Origin: Membranipora membranacea
Lineage: Eukaryota; Bryozoa; Gymnolaemata; Cheilostomatida; Membraniporidae
DNA: 64,000 nt
Direction of reading: 5' to 3'
NCBI GenBank assembly: GCA_914767715.1
Contig: OU612075.1
Location: forward strand, 15,126,001-15,190,000
This document shows positions 52,574 through 64,000 of this stretch, in pieces. Each line of letters starts with the position of its first letter. Within the stretch, counting starts at the first letter, position 1. A program made the position numbers and the translations under genes. The notes below the pieces were generated by a model. The model saw only the letters and a program-made list of their open reading frames with translations. It ran no database searches and had not been told where the DNA came from.

Positions 52574-55500
52574 ATGAGCAGCATGATGTATAGAGGTGAG
52601 CAAAGTTTGAATATAGAAATTAATTCATAACATAGGTTTATAAAATGGAAGATTTGTGTAAAAGAGCTTTTAGTTTCCGGGGTAAATCAGCATCGATGCT
52701 TAGAGTTCTTCATTGTCATATCAATGTGCATGTGGAGGGTGATATAGATCTAAGACTTCTAAGATTCGTTTATTTCCATGCTATTTTATACAGAACGGGT
52801 CAATACTCTGAGCTGCATTTATTCCTTTGAGACCACAAATCCCATCTTTTTCACATATCATAAAAGCAATTGTTGAATAATATATATTCGTCAATTTTGA
52901 TTGGAAATGCGAGAAGCGCACCCGTATTTTTTCCTCGTAATCATTTGGGTTATAAAAAAGAAAAAACAGATATTGATATTTCCCCTATGATAAAGCCCAC
53001 AGGTGTATCAAATGGAAGTTTTTGTGCAAGTTTTGCAATTTGGATTTTTGTGTTTCAGTTCAAAGCATATCTCTGCTGCTGGGATTGGCATCATTCTGTT
53101 GTATGCTCAGCTCAGCACAGATGCACACAGAGAATTACATTACAGCAGATACAACCATCGGTACCCTGAGAGGAAAACAGTTCTTCATAGAAAACAGCCT
53201 TGTCGACGGATTCTTTGGTGAGTGGTTCAGTCCCGCATTGTAATAATGCTATGAACAACCGGTGTATAGCGAACCTTGTAGTAGTTAGATGGAGGTAGGG
53301 AAGGGAAGACAAATGAAATTGACACTTGCTTTGCCCTCACTTATCGAAGTCACACAAAAAATTTGAATAGTCTTAGATAAATGAGTTCTTGATTTTCAGG
53401 TGTACAGTATGCTGAAGCTCCGACAGACAGTAACAGATGGCGTAGACCTAGGCCCAAGAGAAGATGGGACGGAACTAAGGATGCTCTCTCATCAGCCCCC
53501 TCCTGCCCTCAACTAGATAGAAGATCAGGTGAGCAAAGCAATACGTTGGAATTCACACATATAGGAATAGGATGTCTGTGCGTCTTCATCAAATCTTTTC
53601 TTGACCAGAGAGGATGAAAAATATTTTAAGTTTCAAGCTAACAAACACTAGGGTCTGAGTACTAATTGCAATAAATTCATTGTAATGCTGTTCAGATTCA
53701 CAACATTTTGTAAGAAGCAAATTGTAAAAAAAATCCCGGTATTAAACGTCTCTAAAAATCACTAACTTTCACTGTCTATTGGACGTGCTTATCCTATCCA
53801 GCAAGAAAACAGTTATTATTGCTAAAAATGAGATTAAAACTTCTATCGGCTTTAGCTGTAAATACAAAGTGTCATAAAATACATACCTACCAATGTACGA
53901 TCAGTTTCTTCCCAACAGGCTGAAATTCTACATTGGAGATTGAATGTGGATATTATCCTGATCGAATCTTTGTTCAACATTATTATTTCCGATAACCATT
54001 GGATTTTGGCAAATCTGATAGTCCATTGGGGACCACAAAAATTTGTCCTAATTAAGCAGAGTTTGAAGTAGACAGTTTTCTGAGCTCTGATTTATGCCTC
54101 AATTCGGAGTTGTCCTCTCTCCAGTTTGGTACTTTTAATCCACGCCACATAGGAAAAACGTGCTGAAAGAGGGTTTTCTTGAAAACCGCTTATGTGAGGA
54201 TAAAATTGATTTTTGATTCGAATCCGCACCATTGAAAACGCTGTGAAACAGGGTTTCCAAATCATTGGAGGGTTGAATGTTGATAAATCTTAATTTTAGT
54301 GACGAAATTTATGAAAAATTCTGCCAAATGGTCCGCAAAACTGGCAGAAATTGATATAATTGACTAACCGAATACCAAAAATATTTCCCAAACTATGTCC
54401 CTAACAGTTTTCAATGGTGCAGATTCTGAATCAAAAATCCTTTTTATCCTACTATAAGCGGATTTCAAGATAACCCTCTTTTCAGCACGTTTTTCCTTCG
54501 TGGCGTGGGTTAAAAGTACCAAACTGGAAAGAAGACAACTCCGTAAAGAGGCCTAAATCGGAGTTCAGAAAACTGTCTATTAAGTGACATTAGAATGCAT
54601 TGAGATCTGGCTGAAGGAACCAATTTTCCTTGTCTGAATTGACAGGAGCTTTGAATTATAAAGTTTGAATTAACCAGCTTACACTGTATTATATTAAGAA
54701 GTTTCACTTTTTTAGGAATCTAGCTTATCATATTAAGGAATTTCATGAATAAATAATTTGTTAAAACTGGAGTCTGTGAATTCAACAATATTGGCTTGGT
54801 CACTAAACTTAAACCAATGAATGTTGCAATATCGTCGGCAGGTTTAATAATTCCCCATTGTTTCCGCTTACAGGAAGTTTAGTCGGACGGGAGGACTGTC
54901 TGTATATGGATATAGTGGTGGGTGGTCCTGAAGAGAGAGTACCTCGTCTTAAACCAGTCCTCGTATTCATCAACAACGAGAATCACTACCAGAATGGAAT
55001 ATGGTAAGGAGGAGTATAAATTTTAATCTTTGTTTGCCAGCTGGCTTTCTTCCTGTTTTTCGATCACATAATGAATCCTAACTGCTGGCTTTGCTCTCCA
55101 CAAGCAATCTGGACTCAGCCGGCTAAACTCTCAATATATCTACTAGAGAGCTCACACTTTTAGATTTAGATCATAGATTTACTTGTTAATTTTTTCACTG
55201 GAAAATCTGTTGTTTAGACCTATAAAATTGTATAAGAATCTTCTTGTTTTTATTTCAGGCTGATTATACTGAGTGCATGAATGCCATAAATTAAGAGTCT
55301 ATTTACCCCAGATGAGAGTAGAAACATACAAATAGCATTTTATTTCTCTTGGTAGCAACTTGGTAGAATCTTTTTTACAGTGAATGGAAAGGAATTTAAT
55401 TATGTTATATTACATTTTCACCAATATCTATGACTAGAATGAGGCTGCTTATTTCTGAGTGGTTGATCTTCATTTATTTCTCTTCATTCCACAAACTTCT

Positions 55501-58500
55501 TTAACCTATAAATTTGAATTTTTCAGCCACACAGGCACTATATTGGCTAAGAGAGAGGATATTGCTGTAGTTATAGTAAATTCCCGACTAGGAGCCCTGG
55601 GTTACCTGTATGATGGACCTGATACTGGTAATATGGGACTGTGGGATAATATCCTGGCTTTACAGTACTTACACGATAATCTCCGGGTTTTCGGCGGAGA
55701 TCCAGATAAGGTAAGCAGGTTTATTTCATCGAACACCCCCATCCATTCCCCGTTCCGCATCCCCCACTAACAAAGCATGTCATTTCATGTTCCAGATTAT
55801 ATTTTGGCAAGACTTTATTCAAATTTTAGCCCGCTTGACCAATATCTTGCAATGCGAAATAATAGGTTAATCAGGTTCTAGATGATAGCTAAATATGTGA
55901 TAGCATATTTTTTCTGATTTTAAATCCCAAAATAACCTTCAATTTATGTCTTATTTTGAATGACAAAAATTCAACATTACCAGGTATTGCTTAGTATTAC
56001 AGATCTGAAGTGTAAAAATACAAACCAACACCATCAATTTGTGTTGAAACAATGTATACACGCAATTACCCTTGATCTGAAGGTAACATTTTGCAGTAAT
56101 TTTGACAGTTTTGACAATTTAAGTTGTTTGCATGTGCTCCCTGCCCCCATATTTTTAGTTTGTAATTACCACAAAATAACAGTGTTTGTTGTTCTCAATT
56201 AACGCGTTTTTGGACATTTTTCCAGGTGACGATAATGGGATGTGATAGTGGCGCTACGATAGCGCAGTTACTGGCTGCATCTCCCATCACAGAAGGATTA
56301 TTTCATCAGGTCGTTGCAATGTCACCACTTAATAATAACATGGCCGGTCTCAGTCAGGCGGACCCCAGAGAGGTAGGACGAGACGCATAATACATCATAA
56401 TACTGCTACTGATATGTCGCCTACAAATCAGTGCAATGTATTACTCCCATTTGCAGGCTTTTCACTTACCTTGGCTAAATGCTCCCTTAAATTTAGATCA
56501 GTTCAGAGTGGTTTAGTGGTAGAAGTCGTACCTTTAGGTCAGCTTTTCTACTTTTGAGGTTTTTATTTCAGGCACTGAGAGAGTTGGCTGAATGTAATGA
56601 CAAGGAGAAGGGTACATGTGACATCAGAGATCTCGAAGTGGAGGACATTGTACAGAAGATTAACAACAGCAGACCTAACATCAGGGACCCAGAACTGTTC
56701 CCAGATGGGTTCCAACTGAACAGGCTTCAAAAGTAAATGCTCCAGTTATTATTCTGTTGCATCAGCCCATGTTCCAATGTTCGTTTCACGTATCAACAAC
56801 AACCCACTAATAATAAATAAAAAACGGCTTCATATCTGTTCAATCAGTGTCTAGCTGGAATTATAAGAGTAGTCTAGCACGGCTATGCGGCTATAGTGAA
56901 GTTAAATGTTGAAATTAGGGTATTACTTGTCATTACAGCCCCCCTGCCTGCATTGCCTTTTCAGAATCAACGAGGATGAAATGAAAGTGTTACAGTGTAC
57001 CACCTGTAAATTCTGATAATATCATGTTATCTGTAGATGAGGTGTTACATAAACTTGTTTCTATTTTTAGTTACAACTACCTAACAGGAGCTGCTTCAAA
57101 TGATGAGCTCATCCTGTCACATAAGATAATCAAGGAGACCTCACCTGATGGAAGAATCCAGCAGGAGAGTATGGATGATATCCTGGCGTTAGCGTGAGTA
57201 GAAAAATTCATGCTCTATTGACCGATTTTTGATCAATGATCTACTGATGGATAGACCAACTGCTCGGGCGTTTAATACATTCTGTTTGATTACCTATGCA
57301 AGGAAATTTTTTATAGTATCCTTTTATGTTGGAGGAAATATAGAACACATACGCCTGAAAATAAGGAAAGACAAATCTAAGGCTTCTATAGTCACACTGT
57401 TATATGATTCATTCCTATTGACTCTTTATTGGATGTAACCTCAATCTGTTATTTCATATTATCAGCTGCTCAGCCATGTTTGGTGAGGGTACAGCTCAGT
57501 GTCTATGTGAGACTCTACTGAAGAAAAGATATTACCTCGAGCACTACGCCCCTTACTCTCCCCGACAAGTTAACACTATCATTAGTAAGTCACTACGCCC
57601 CTTACTCAGCTCGACAAGTTAATTAACTATAATAAACTAAGCTTGCTCATTTTAAGCTGTTTTTGTTGATGTAACAATAAAATTGATTTCGGTATAAGAT
57701 CCAATCAGAAAACTTATTATAATCTCGCATAAATGCTCTGATATGGAGTTGTCCAACTTATGAGAATGAGAGGATAATTTCATGTGGATACGGGTTGAAT
57801 GGAAAAATGACGAAGCAGATAAATAATGAAAGGTTGAATACATGATATTTCACTTTGTTAGAATATCCTTGCATAATGACACTGTTTTTCACAGGTGCCC
57901 TCTATCACTCGGAGTTCATCTCAGCATTGGACCTACAGAGCCTCACTAAGAATGCATCAACCTTCGCCTACCTCATCGATGTGTCCGAGGATTCCAAGCT
58001 GATCGGAATCAGTGATCGGGCAACTCCTACAGATGGTTCAGATAAATCTATCATGACAAAATTGGTATTTGGTTATCCATATATAACCTACGGAGGCAAG
58101 TTAGGGATACTCAATGGCCGTAAGTGTTCCACCAACTTGCACCTTGAAAATCGCTACGTAGCAACAAATCCTGGAAGGGAGTTGTAGCTATGTGATAATT
58201 TCATTGCTCTGCTTTCACAAAATGCACAATTTATGTTACAGTTTTATCTAAGAATGATAGATACATTTCAATCAATTCACTGCATTGACATCCTTGAACT
58301 GATATTACGAAATCTTGATAATCTTTTTGATATTGATGACTTTTTTCCTCCAAGCAGTGAAGTGAGACTATGGTGATATCATGGGATGCGCATTTTTGTT
58401 CCGGGATTCTTTGTGTATGTTGCTCCATTATATTATGAATATTGTTAGATGTTAACAATCACATTGTTATAATGCACATGCTCATAATGCTATCACAAAG

Positions 58501-61297
58501 CTTCAATGTTGTTATATGCTGTAAGTGACTTGCTGCTTCGGATATACACACACACATATATATAGTATACACACGTCCATCAAATAAATGTTCATATATC
58601 TGTATATGATGTTTTGTCCACATTACTTTGAGTATGTTTAGCTGTGTGTGTGAATGTGTTCATCAAGCCAATCGTAAATATGTAGAATATTTCTGTGACA
58701 GTGAGAAAACTGTTTTATCATTAATAACATATAATTAGTTAATATATCCTTTCAATTTACAAATAATTTTTGATCATTTGAGGTTATGCCTGACCTTGTA
58801 TTTTCATAGATTTCCATGGAGATGATTTATTTTGTGGGGACGATCTTGAGGTGATGTCTGGAGGTCGTGTAGATATGAGGGCTCAATCGCAGGATGTCAT
58901 GAGATACTGGGCTAACTTTGTCAAAAATGGGTAAGTCTCATTAGATTTTTGAATTGTTAATGAACACATGAATTTGTCCTTCCTTAAAATAATCAAATTT
59001 AAGCCTGGCAATCATGTGCATTATGTGTAGATTATTCACTAGTAAACTAAATTATTGACAGTGCTAAGATACTTTTTTATGACATGAGGGTTCTAGCAGA
59101 GAGGTCTTGAGTATCATAATGTCAACTTAATTAGATTTTCTCAATTTCAGACATCCATCGAAGGGCTTGAAGACTGATGTTCATTGGCCCACGTATGACC
59201 GATATCGCTATAGGTCTACATTTGTGACCTTCCGAAGTGGCAGATCTTGGCCTGGACTGATTCGAATGTTCCCACTTCAGGGAGACTATGTCTACTTCAA
59301 TGATGTTTTCCATAAAGCTATGAGCTGCAATGCTGAGAGAAAAGAAGATGATGAGAACTTATTTGGCATTGGTATGAGTACAATACTATTATCATATTTT
59401 TAGAAGAAGGACATCCCTTGACTCATTCAGACGCTGTGACCACCTGTTTTGGACGAAATTGTGTTTGTAAAGTTGTCTGTTGCAGCATTGTAAGGACATA
59501 AATCTTTCTTACGCAATGTAATGTAGGTGTGAAAGAGGTGTTAAGTTTTGTTGCTTGGTCACACTAGGCTAATTGAGCGTAATCATCTCGTCTTAGATAC
59601 TTCAATTGAGTTTGAGGGTGATCACAAAGGTAGAGAAGATTTTTAGCTCCGTCCACTACTGTTGATGCCATCCCCATGCAGCGGTATCACCTTTATCCCT
59701 TTCCCACATTAAGATCTTTGAGAAAACTGTTAGGTCCACTTTATGACCTAACACCCTCACCTTGAATATATAGTATGACTGGTGTAAGTCAGTGAGATTG
59801 CTTTCATGATCAGTCTGAACTGAACTGAACTGGTTGATTTATGTTCATGTTTATTTGGTAGCTGAATCAACAACAGATGAGATGACCACGGAACAGTCAA
59901 AAGAAGTATTGAGTGTATTACCTACTTCACCTGGTCCTGGTACTGTTGGCAATGAAAGCACAACCATTGATGACATATTTATAGCGACTACAGCTAGCTC
60001 GGCAGAGGCAGCACCAACAACAGATATGCCAGCTACATCTATCACTATTACACAGTCCACCAGAATATCATCAACCATTGCCCCAACAGCTACCACCATG
60101 AAGAACCCAACGACAACTCAGAAGACTCTGGCAGCGGCAACCACAACACCTTCGACTGAGCTACCATCAACCATCATGCCAACAACCACTGCTCAATCCA
60201 CAACAGAAACAATCACAATGGGATTGACCGCATCGCCCACATCTGCATCATCAACCTCTACACAAGCAACAGCAACACAAACAACTACAACATTTTCTAC
60301 AACATCAACACCGAGCATGATGTCGACAACTACAGAACCTACTCCCACTACCACACGACCTCCTACCACAACACCCACTACCACAACATCTCCTACAACA
60401 CCCACAACCACAACATCTCCTACCACAACACCATCTACCACAACACCTACAACAACACCGACTACCCAAGCACCCACTACCACCATATCCACCACCGCAA
60501 CACCCACTACCACATCACCCTCTACCACATCACCAACTACTACAACACCTACAACAACACCAACTACCGAAATACCTACTACTGAAGCGCCAACTACCAC
60601 AAAACCCACCACCACAACATCCACTACCACAACACCCTCTACCACATCACCAACTACCACAACACCCACTACCACGGCAACTCCTACAACAACACCAACT
60701 ACCGAAGCGCCAACTACCACAAAACCCACCACCACAACATCCACTACCACAACACCCTCTACCACATCACCAATTACCACAACACCCACTACCACGGCAA
60801 CTCCTACAACAACACCAACTTCCAAAAGACCTCTTACAACAACACCAACTACCACAACACCCACTACCACTACCGAAACACCTACTACCACAACACAATC
60901 TAGTGAAACACCTACTACCCAAACACTCTCTTCCATAATACCTACTACTACAACACTAACTACCAAAACATCTACTACTGAACCATTCCCTTCCACAATA
61001 CCCTCTACCACAACACCTTCTACCACAACATCCACTACCAGTACCACAACACCTACTACAAAAACACCAACCACTACAACACCTGCAACTTCTTCACCCA
61101 CTTCCACCACAACTACTACTACAACACCCACTACTACACAAACCAACACAATGCCGACCAGCACAATGCCGACCAGCACTATTGAAGTTGACGTTACAAA
61201 ACTGTCTATTCCAGATGCAGCTGAAGCTCGGTCTCTGCTCCGTGCAATGCTTCAGCTGGGAGGGAGTAACGATGACTTCTTGGAACGATTAGCCTAA
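52574..61297 (+). CDS. Secreted cholinesterase/neuroligin-like protein lacking the catalytic Ser, with Thr/Pro mucin tail, 1058 aa
   Basis: Exons 52574-52595, 53059-53217, 53400-53528, 54874-55003, 55527-55710, 56226-56372, 56572-56732, 57071-57193, 57466-57584, 57895-58119, 58810-58930, 59151-59371, 59862-61297; phases close to 1058 residues. The first exon (22 nt, MSSMMYR) joins to give a good signal peptide, SISLLLGLASFCCMLSSAQ. An alternative start at 53022 is open but crosses a strong acceptor. The carboxylesterase fold spans about 35-560: LRGK, EDCLYMDI (family signature), [44 protein letters not shown], and WANFVKNGHPSKG. The nucleophile motif GESAG reads GCDSG, placing Asp215 at the Ser position, and the oxyanion HGGG is replaced near NNEN (138-141). 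The His region remains (HFHGDD). This is the pattern of cholinesterase-like adhesion proteins rather than enzymes. Residues 581 to about 1010 are a Thr/Pro/Ser stalk. The end is a short helical segment with no membrane anchor. Confidence 0.88.
54071..54577. repeat. Long inverted repeat (fold-back element), arms about 175 bp
   Basis: The left arm about 54071-54245 (GACAGTTTTCTGAGCTCTGA onward) and the right arm about 54403-54577 (to TCAGAAAACTGTC) are reverse complements with scattered mismatches over their whole length, separated by about 157 bases. Shared landmarks include CCAGTTTGGTACTTTTAA, AAAAACGTGCTGAAA and GCACCATTGAAAAC. It lies in intron 3 of the cholinesterase-like gene and has no coding frame. 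A transcript would form a long hairpin. Confidence 0.9.
56507..56545 (+). repeat. tRNA-like A-box fragment
   Basis: CAGAGTGGTTTAGTGGTAGAA resembles the first half of a tRNA with D arm and A box, without a matching B box. It may be a truncated SINE just upstream of an exon of the cholinesterase-like gene. Confidence 0.25.
57542..57622 (+). repeat. Duplication of an exon end in the cholinesterase-like gene
   Basis: CACTACGCCCCTTACTC...CGACAAGTTAA occurs in the coding exon (57542-57573) and again 49 bases downstream (57591-57622), beyond the splice donor. The second copy has no donor and is intronic. Confidence 0.9.
60584..60821 (+). repeat. 120-bp coding tandem duplication in the mucin tail
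   Basis: A 120-base block (40 residues, starting GAAGCGCCAACTACCAC) is present twice in direct succession with one base change (CCAACTACC / CCAATTACC) before the copies diverge. It keeps the reading frame. It sits inside a longer array of TTTP, TTST and TTSP units, which makes the tail length prone to variation. Confidence 0.9.
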
Positions 61298-61767
61298 AAA
61301 AACGTTCATGATATTTAAGCCACCCAAACAGATGCACACTCTTAACGGTCTCTGATTGAGCTTCGGACTTCGGAGAGTTGGGGAGCTGGTTTTTGAATGA
61401 AAGCAAGACACTAGACATTTACACACAGTATCTTCAAATTTTTTTCTCAAGAAGTGAACTTCTTTGATCAGCCCAACTTGGCATTGACCATAATCCCGTT
61501 TATTACGCGTATCCAGATAACAAGAACAGATATGAGCTGAGCAGTACAAGAAATGGTTAATGTTGATCATACGGCCTGTTTGGAAAGTCACTTCTTTAGA
61601 AGCTGTGACCAATTAACATTTCTTTATGCATTACTTGATATGATACTAAACAAATATTGGATTTTTTAAAGGCATTGTAGCTATGATTTTTTATCCTTGT
61701 TCATGTATCCATTTTCATAGTATGAACTGATCATTGTGAAAATAGATGATACTAAGCAAATTCATAA

Positions 61768-61773
61768 TAATAA
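61768..61773 (+). terminator. Poly(A) signal of the cholinesterase-like gene
   Basis: AATAAA about 470 bases after the stop and 126 bases before the next candidate start codon. Confidence 0.55.
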
Positions 61774-61898
61774 ACTCTTGGCTATATTTATCCTCTTGTT
61801 TTGGATACCATTGGTGTTTTGTACTTGGTACCTATTATCACATGACAACAGTGTGAACTGTCTTGAAGACATGGAATTCATTCATCTCATTGGCAGCC

Positions 61899-63480
61899 AT
61901 GGCTGACGAAGGATATAAAACCAAATTATTAGGTGCCATCAACAGACTAGACAACATTCCAGCCAACAATCCAGCTGTAAGAGATCTGGCCCTATTCACG
62001 CTCGGAGGAATGGTTGCTACTAGTAAGTTTACTTGCATTATTCACAAGGAGTAAACCATTTGCATGAGGAAATGTTCACCATACCGCACATCTTGAAAAA
62101 GCTAAATTAAGGCTAGCTAACTTCTGCTCAATCGCTTAACTTTATATAGACTCCCACTCTTGGCTAGCGAAAATAAGTCACTTGGTACTAGCTTAACTAA
62201 ACTCTAGCTAATATTCACACATCTGGGGTATTTGCAACTTCGTATGAGTAAATAGTATGCAATATTGACATAATTCTTCGGATCGCCTTTTCCTTCATTG
62301 ATCGTTGAAAAATTTAATGAATATAGAATACCAAAAACTGAAATGCACAGTCAGGTAGATATATGAAACAGGATCAGGTCAGGTTATCAGTATACACATG
62401 GAAAGTTGTAATACTCAATATATTACAACTTTCCGGTTCAAAAGGTCAAATATCGTGTCCAACAGTTAAAGCATCCTCAACACTTTCTGGCAAAATGCTC
62501 GATGAATGAACATCTTGTAGTAGTGATCAGAGGCACAGACATGGCAAGAAGTGGTCTACTTGGATGTTCAGCAATTGCCCTCAGCGGATTTCTGAATCAT
62601 ATAAATACCAGCACCACAAGAATGAGGAGCATTTGAGAACTAAATGAACATTATTTTGATCTTAACCAATCTACACTTTGGTATGTCAATTATGAGAACA
62701 CCTGATACTGATTGGGTGGGTACCTATCAATAATATAAATTTCAGAAAAGTTTAGCTACTCAATGTCAGGTAATGTATGATTCATTTTATATATCATTTT
62801 GAAGTGGAGGACATGCGCTATCTGAATTACAAAAATAAAAGTCAAAACGTTACATGATGTAACGTCATTATAAACCTCACCAATGGAGTGTAGTAGTAGT
62901 AGAGCATGTGTTCTGCAAATAAACATATACCTATGTAGTGCTCAGACAAGATAATATTGTTATTATAATATTAAATATAGCTGCCTGAAGGTGGTAACGT
63001 TTCAGTGCTCTGTCAGCATGATTAATCCTAATCAGGAAGGATGAATAACAGTAATATAGAAAACTCAGTAGTGATAAAGGGTGTGCTGCAAGACTTGAGG
63101 ATATTCAAATACATATATTGCGGAAGTTGACCGACTTTACAAAAATGGTAAGAAGCTGCGACTTTCAGGGTAAAATTCTCAAACAGCGATTTTAATTACA
63201 CAGCCTTAATTAACATCAGGAATCAGTCTTCCCTAAGCACATATTTTATATCATGCTAAAGCTCATTTTTTTAATATTGCCCATCTGAATGTTTGCGTCT
63301 AAACTACATCCAACTTCAAATAAATTTTTAGATAAAATTATAGCATCTACTTTTAACATTATTATCATTTAATTTACATTCAACCATCGAGCATTTAACC
63401 ATTCAACCATCATTCTTCTGATTACCTTATTCTTCATCGTGATTGAAATTCTGGTTTCTCCAGTTTTTCGGGATGGCTGA
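61899..63480 (+). CDS. Candidate membrane micropeptide, 46 aa, two exons
   Basis: An ATG (61899) opens 41 codons plus one base to a GTAAG donor at 62023. The exon begins next to an AG acceptor (ATTGGCAG, to 61896), so a 5'UTR exon may exist upstream. A strong acceptor (GGTTTCTCCAG, to 63463) restores the phase and gives IFRDG then TGA at 63478-63480. The peptide starts MADEGYKTKLLGAINRLDN and has a hydrophobic run, LALFTLGGMVATIF, near its end that could span or tuck into a membrane. I do not recognise it. The stop lies 95 bases from the convergent minus-strand stop at 63575, which suits a compact tail-to-tail pair. Alternatively the first exon belongs to a longer gene that continues outside the window. 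Confidence 0.4.
62023..63463 (+). other. Probable intron of the micropeptide gene
   Basis: AT-rich, holding copy 2 of the dispersed repeat (62098-62170) shared with 9449-9525. No other open, splice-bounded segment was found. Confidence 0.4.
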
Positions 63481-63574
63481 TTTTGGAAACCATTCTAATC
63501 GAAGGACAGTTGCGTCAATTGATGTTGAAAAAAAACAGTCTGTATTACTACATGAGAATTTGTTCAATCGATGT

Positions 63575-63785
63575 TTAATCCAGCATTTTTACAATGATCT
63601 CTCTGAGGTTTCCGTACCAGTCTTCTCCCTTCTCCCAGTCTACATATGCTGACTTCTTCTCTCTCAGGTCTGTCAGCAGGTCGCGACCTTTCCACTCTAC
63701 CCCTGACTTTACGATACTCTCGCTGAACTTCTCGGCTGAAGCGACTCCCAATATAACTGAAGTGTGGGTATCCTTGTGTGGGTGC
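63575..63785 (-). CDS. Last coding exon of an unrecognised protein (5' end outside window)
   Basis: Read on the minus strand, the acceptor CCCAG next to 63785 opens a 211-nt exon (phase 1) ending in TAA at 63577-63575. The 69 residues include HPHKDTHTSVILGVASAEKF, then GVEWKGRDLLTDLREKKSAY and VDWEKGEDWYGNLREII. Composition is that of a real soluble protein: many Lys, Glu, Asp and Trp, few low-complexity runs. The codon pattern is much better than in the overlapping plus-strand frames. I do not recognise the family. Earlier exons are beyond the right edge. Confidence 0.65.
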
Positions 63786-64000
63786 CTGGGAATATAGAAT
63801 CTACATCATTTGCACAGAGCACATTAGTGAAAGTTAAATAATCAGGTGTGTTTTGGCAAGAATCGAGAAAAGGAGTAGACAGAGAAGAGAAATGAGAAGC
63901 CAAGCTATTCAAATAACAAGTATCACAATAATAATTAAAGGATTATTGTGCAGCACATTGAGCATTAAAGTTTCTATCTCAGACTAAACACCGATCCTTA

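Noticed and set aside
60193-61179. 328-codon minus-strand frame rich in Val and Gly
   Set aside because: It is the reverse reading of the Thr/Pro repeats on the plus strand, which carry the spliced, in-phase mucin tail. Its composition is a pure consequence of the ACA/ACC repeats.

Overview
This window is nuclear DNA of an animal. It is AT-rich, and every recognisable gene is cut by many short to medium GT-AG introns, most from a few hundred bases to 2 kb. The orthologues are metazoan: a TMEM144-type membrane protein, a Golgi GalNAc-transferase, a muscle-type essential myosin light chain and a mitochondrial NT5DC2/3-type HAD protein. The light chain keeps the FDFWDGRDG-type N-lobe I associate with molluscs and other spiralians rather than insects, so an invertebrate, perhaps lophotrochozoan, source is likely. 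That is an inference from one family. The exon models were joined by eye from open frames, splice dinucleotides and phase agreement. For the six complete main models the exon phases add up to an uninterrupted frame from start to stop.

Layout: (1) 1-6878 (+) TMEM144, 5' end outside the window. (2) 6925-10300: spacer with a possible tiny two-exon gene (7793-8153) and dispersed repeats. (3) 11582-17954 (+) polypeptide N-acetylgalactosaminyltransferase, with a likely 5'UTR exon near 10300-10365 and two minisatellites in its introns. (4) 20988-25323 (+) essential myosin light chain, followed by a five-copy 28-bp repeat. (5) 27809-35323 (+) an unrecognised coiled-coil protein with two C-terminal EF-hands and a CaaX-type ending. 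(6) 36133-44011 (-) leucine-rich-repeat protein, tail-to-tail with the previous gene and head-to-head with the next. (7) 45802-50300 (+) NT5DC2/3-like protein. (8) 52574-61297 (+) secreted cholinesterase-like protein without a catalytic serine and with a long Thr/Pro mucin tail. (9) 61899-63480 (+) a possible 46-residue membrane micropeptide. (10) 63575-63785 (-) the last exon of an unrecognised gene entering from the right.

The genes do not form one pathway. Two act in the secretory or glycan system (TMEM144, GALNT), and the mucin tail of gene 8 is the kind of substrate a GALNT acts on. I found no operon-like organisation. The non-genic structure is rich in short palindromic elements, several with terminal inverted repeats and target-site duplications, one long fold-back repeat, and several small duplications at exon ends.

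The items most worth a second look are the EF-hand/coiled-coil/CaaX protein, the non-catalytic cholinesterase-like mucin with a long hairpin in intron 3, and the families of tiny inverted-repeat elements.
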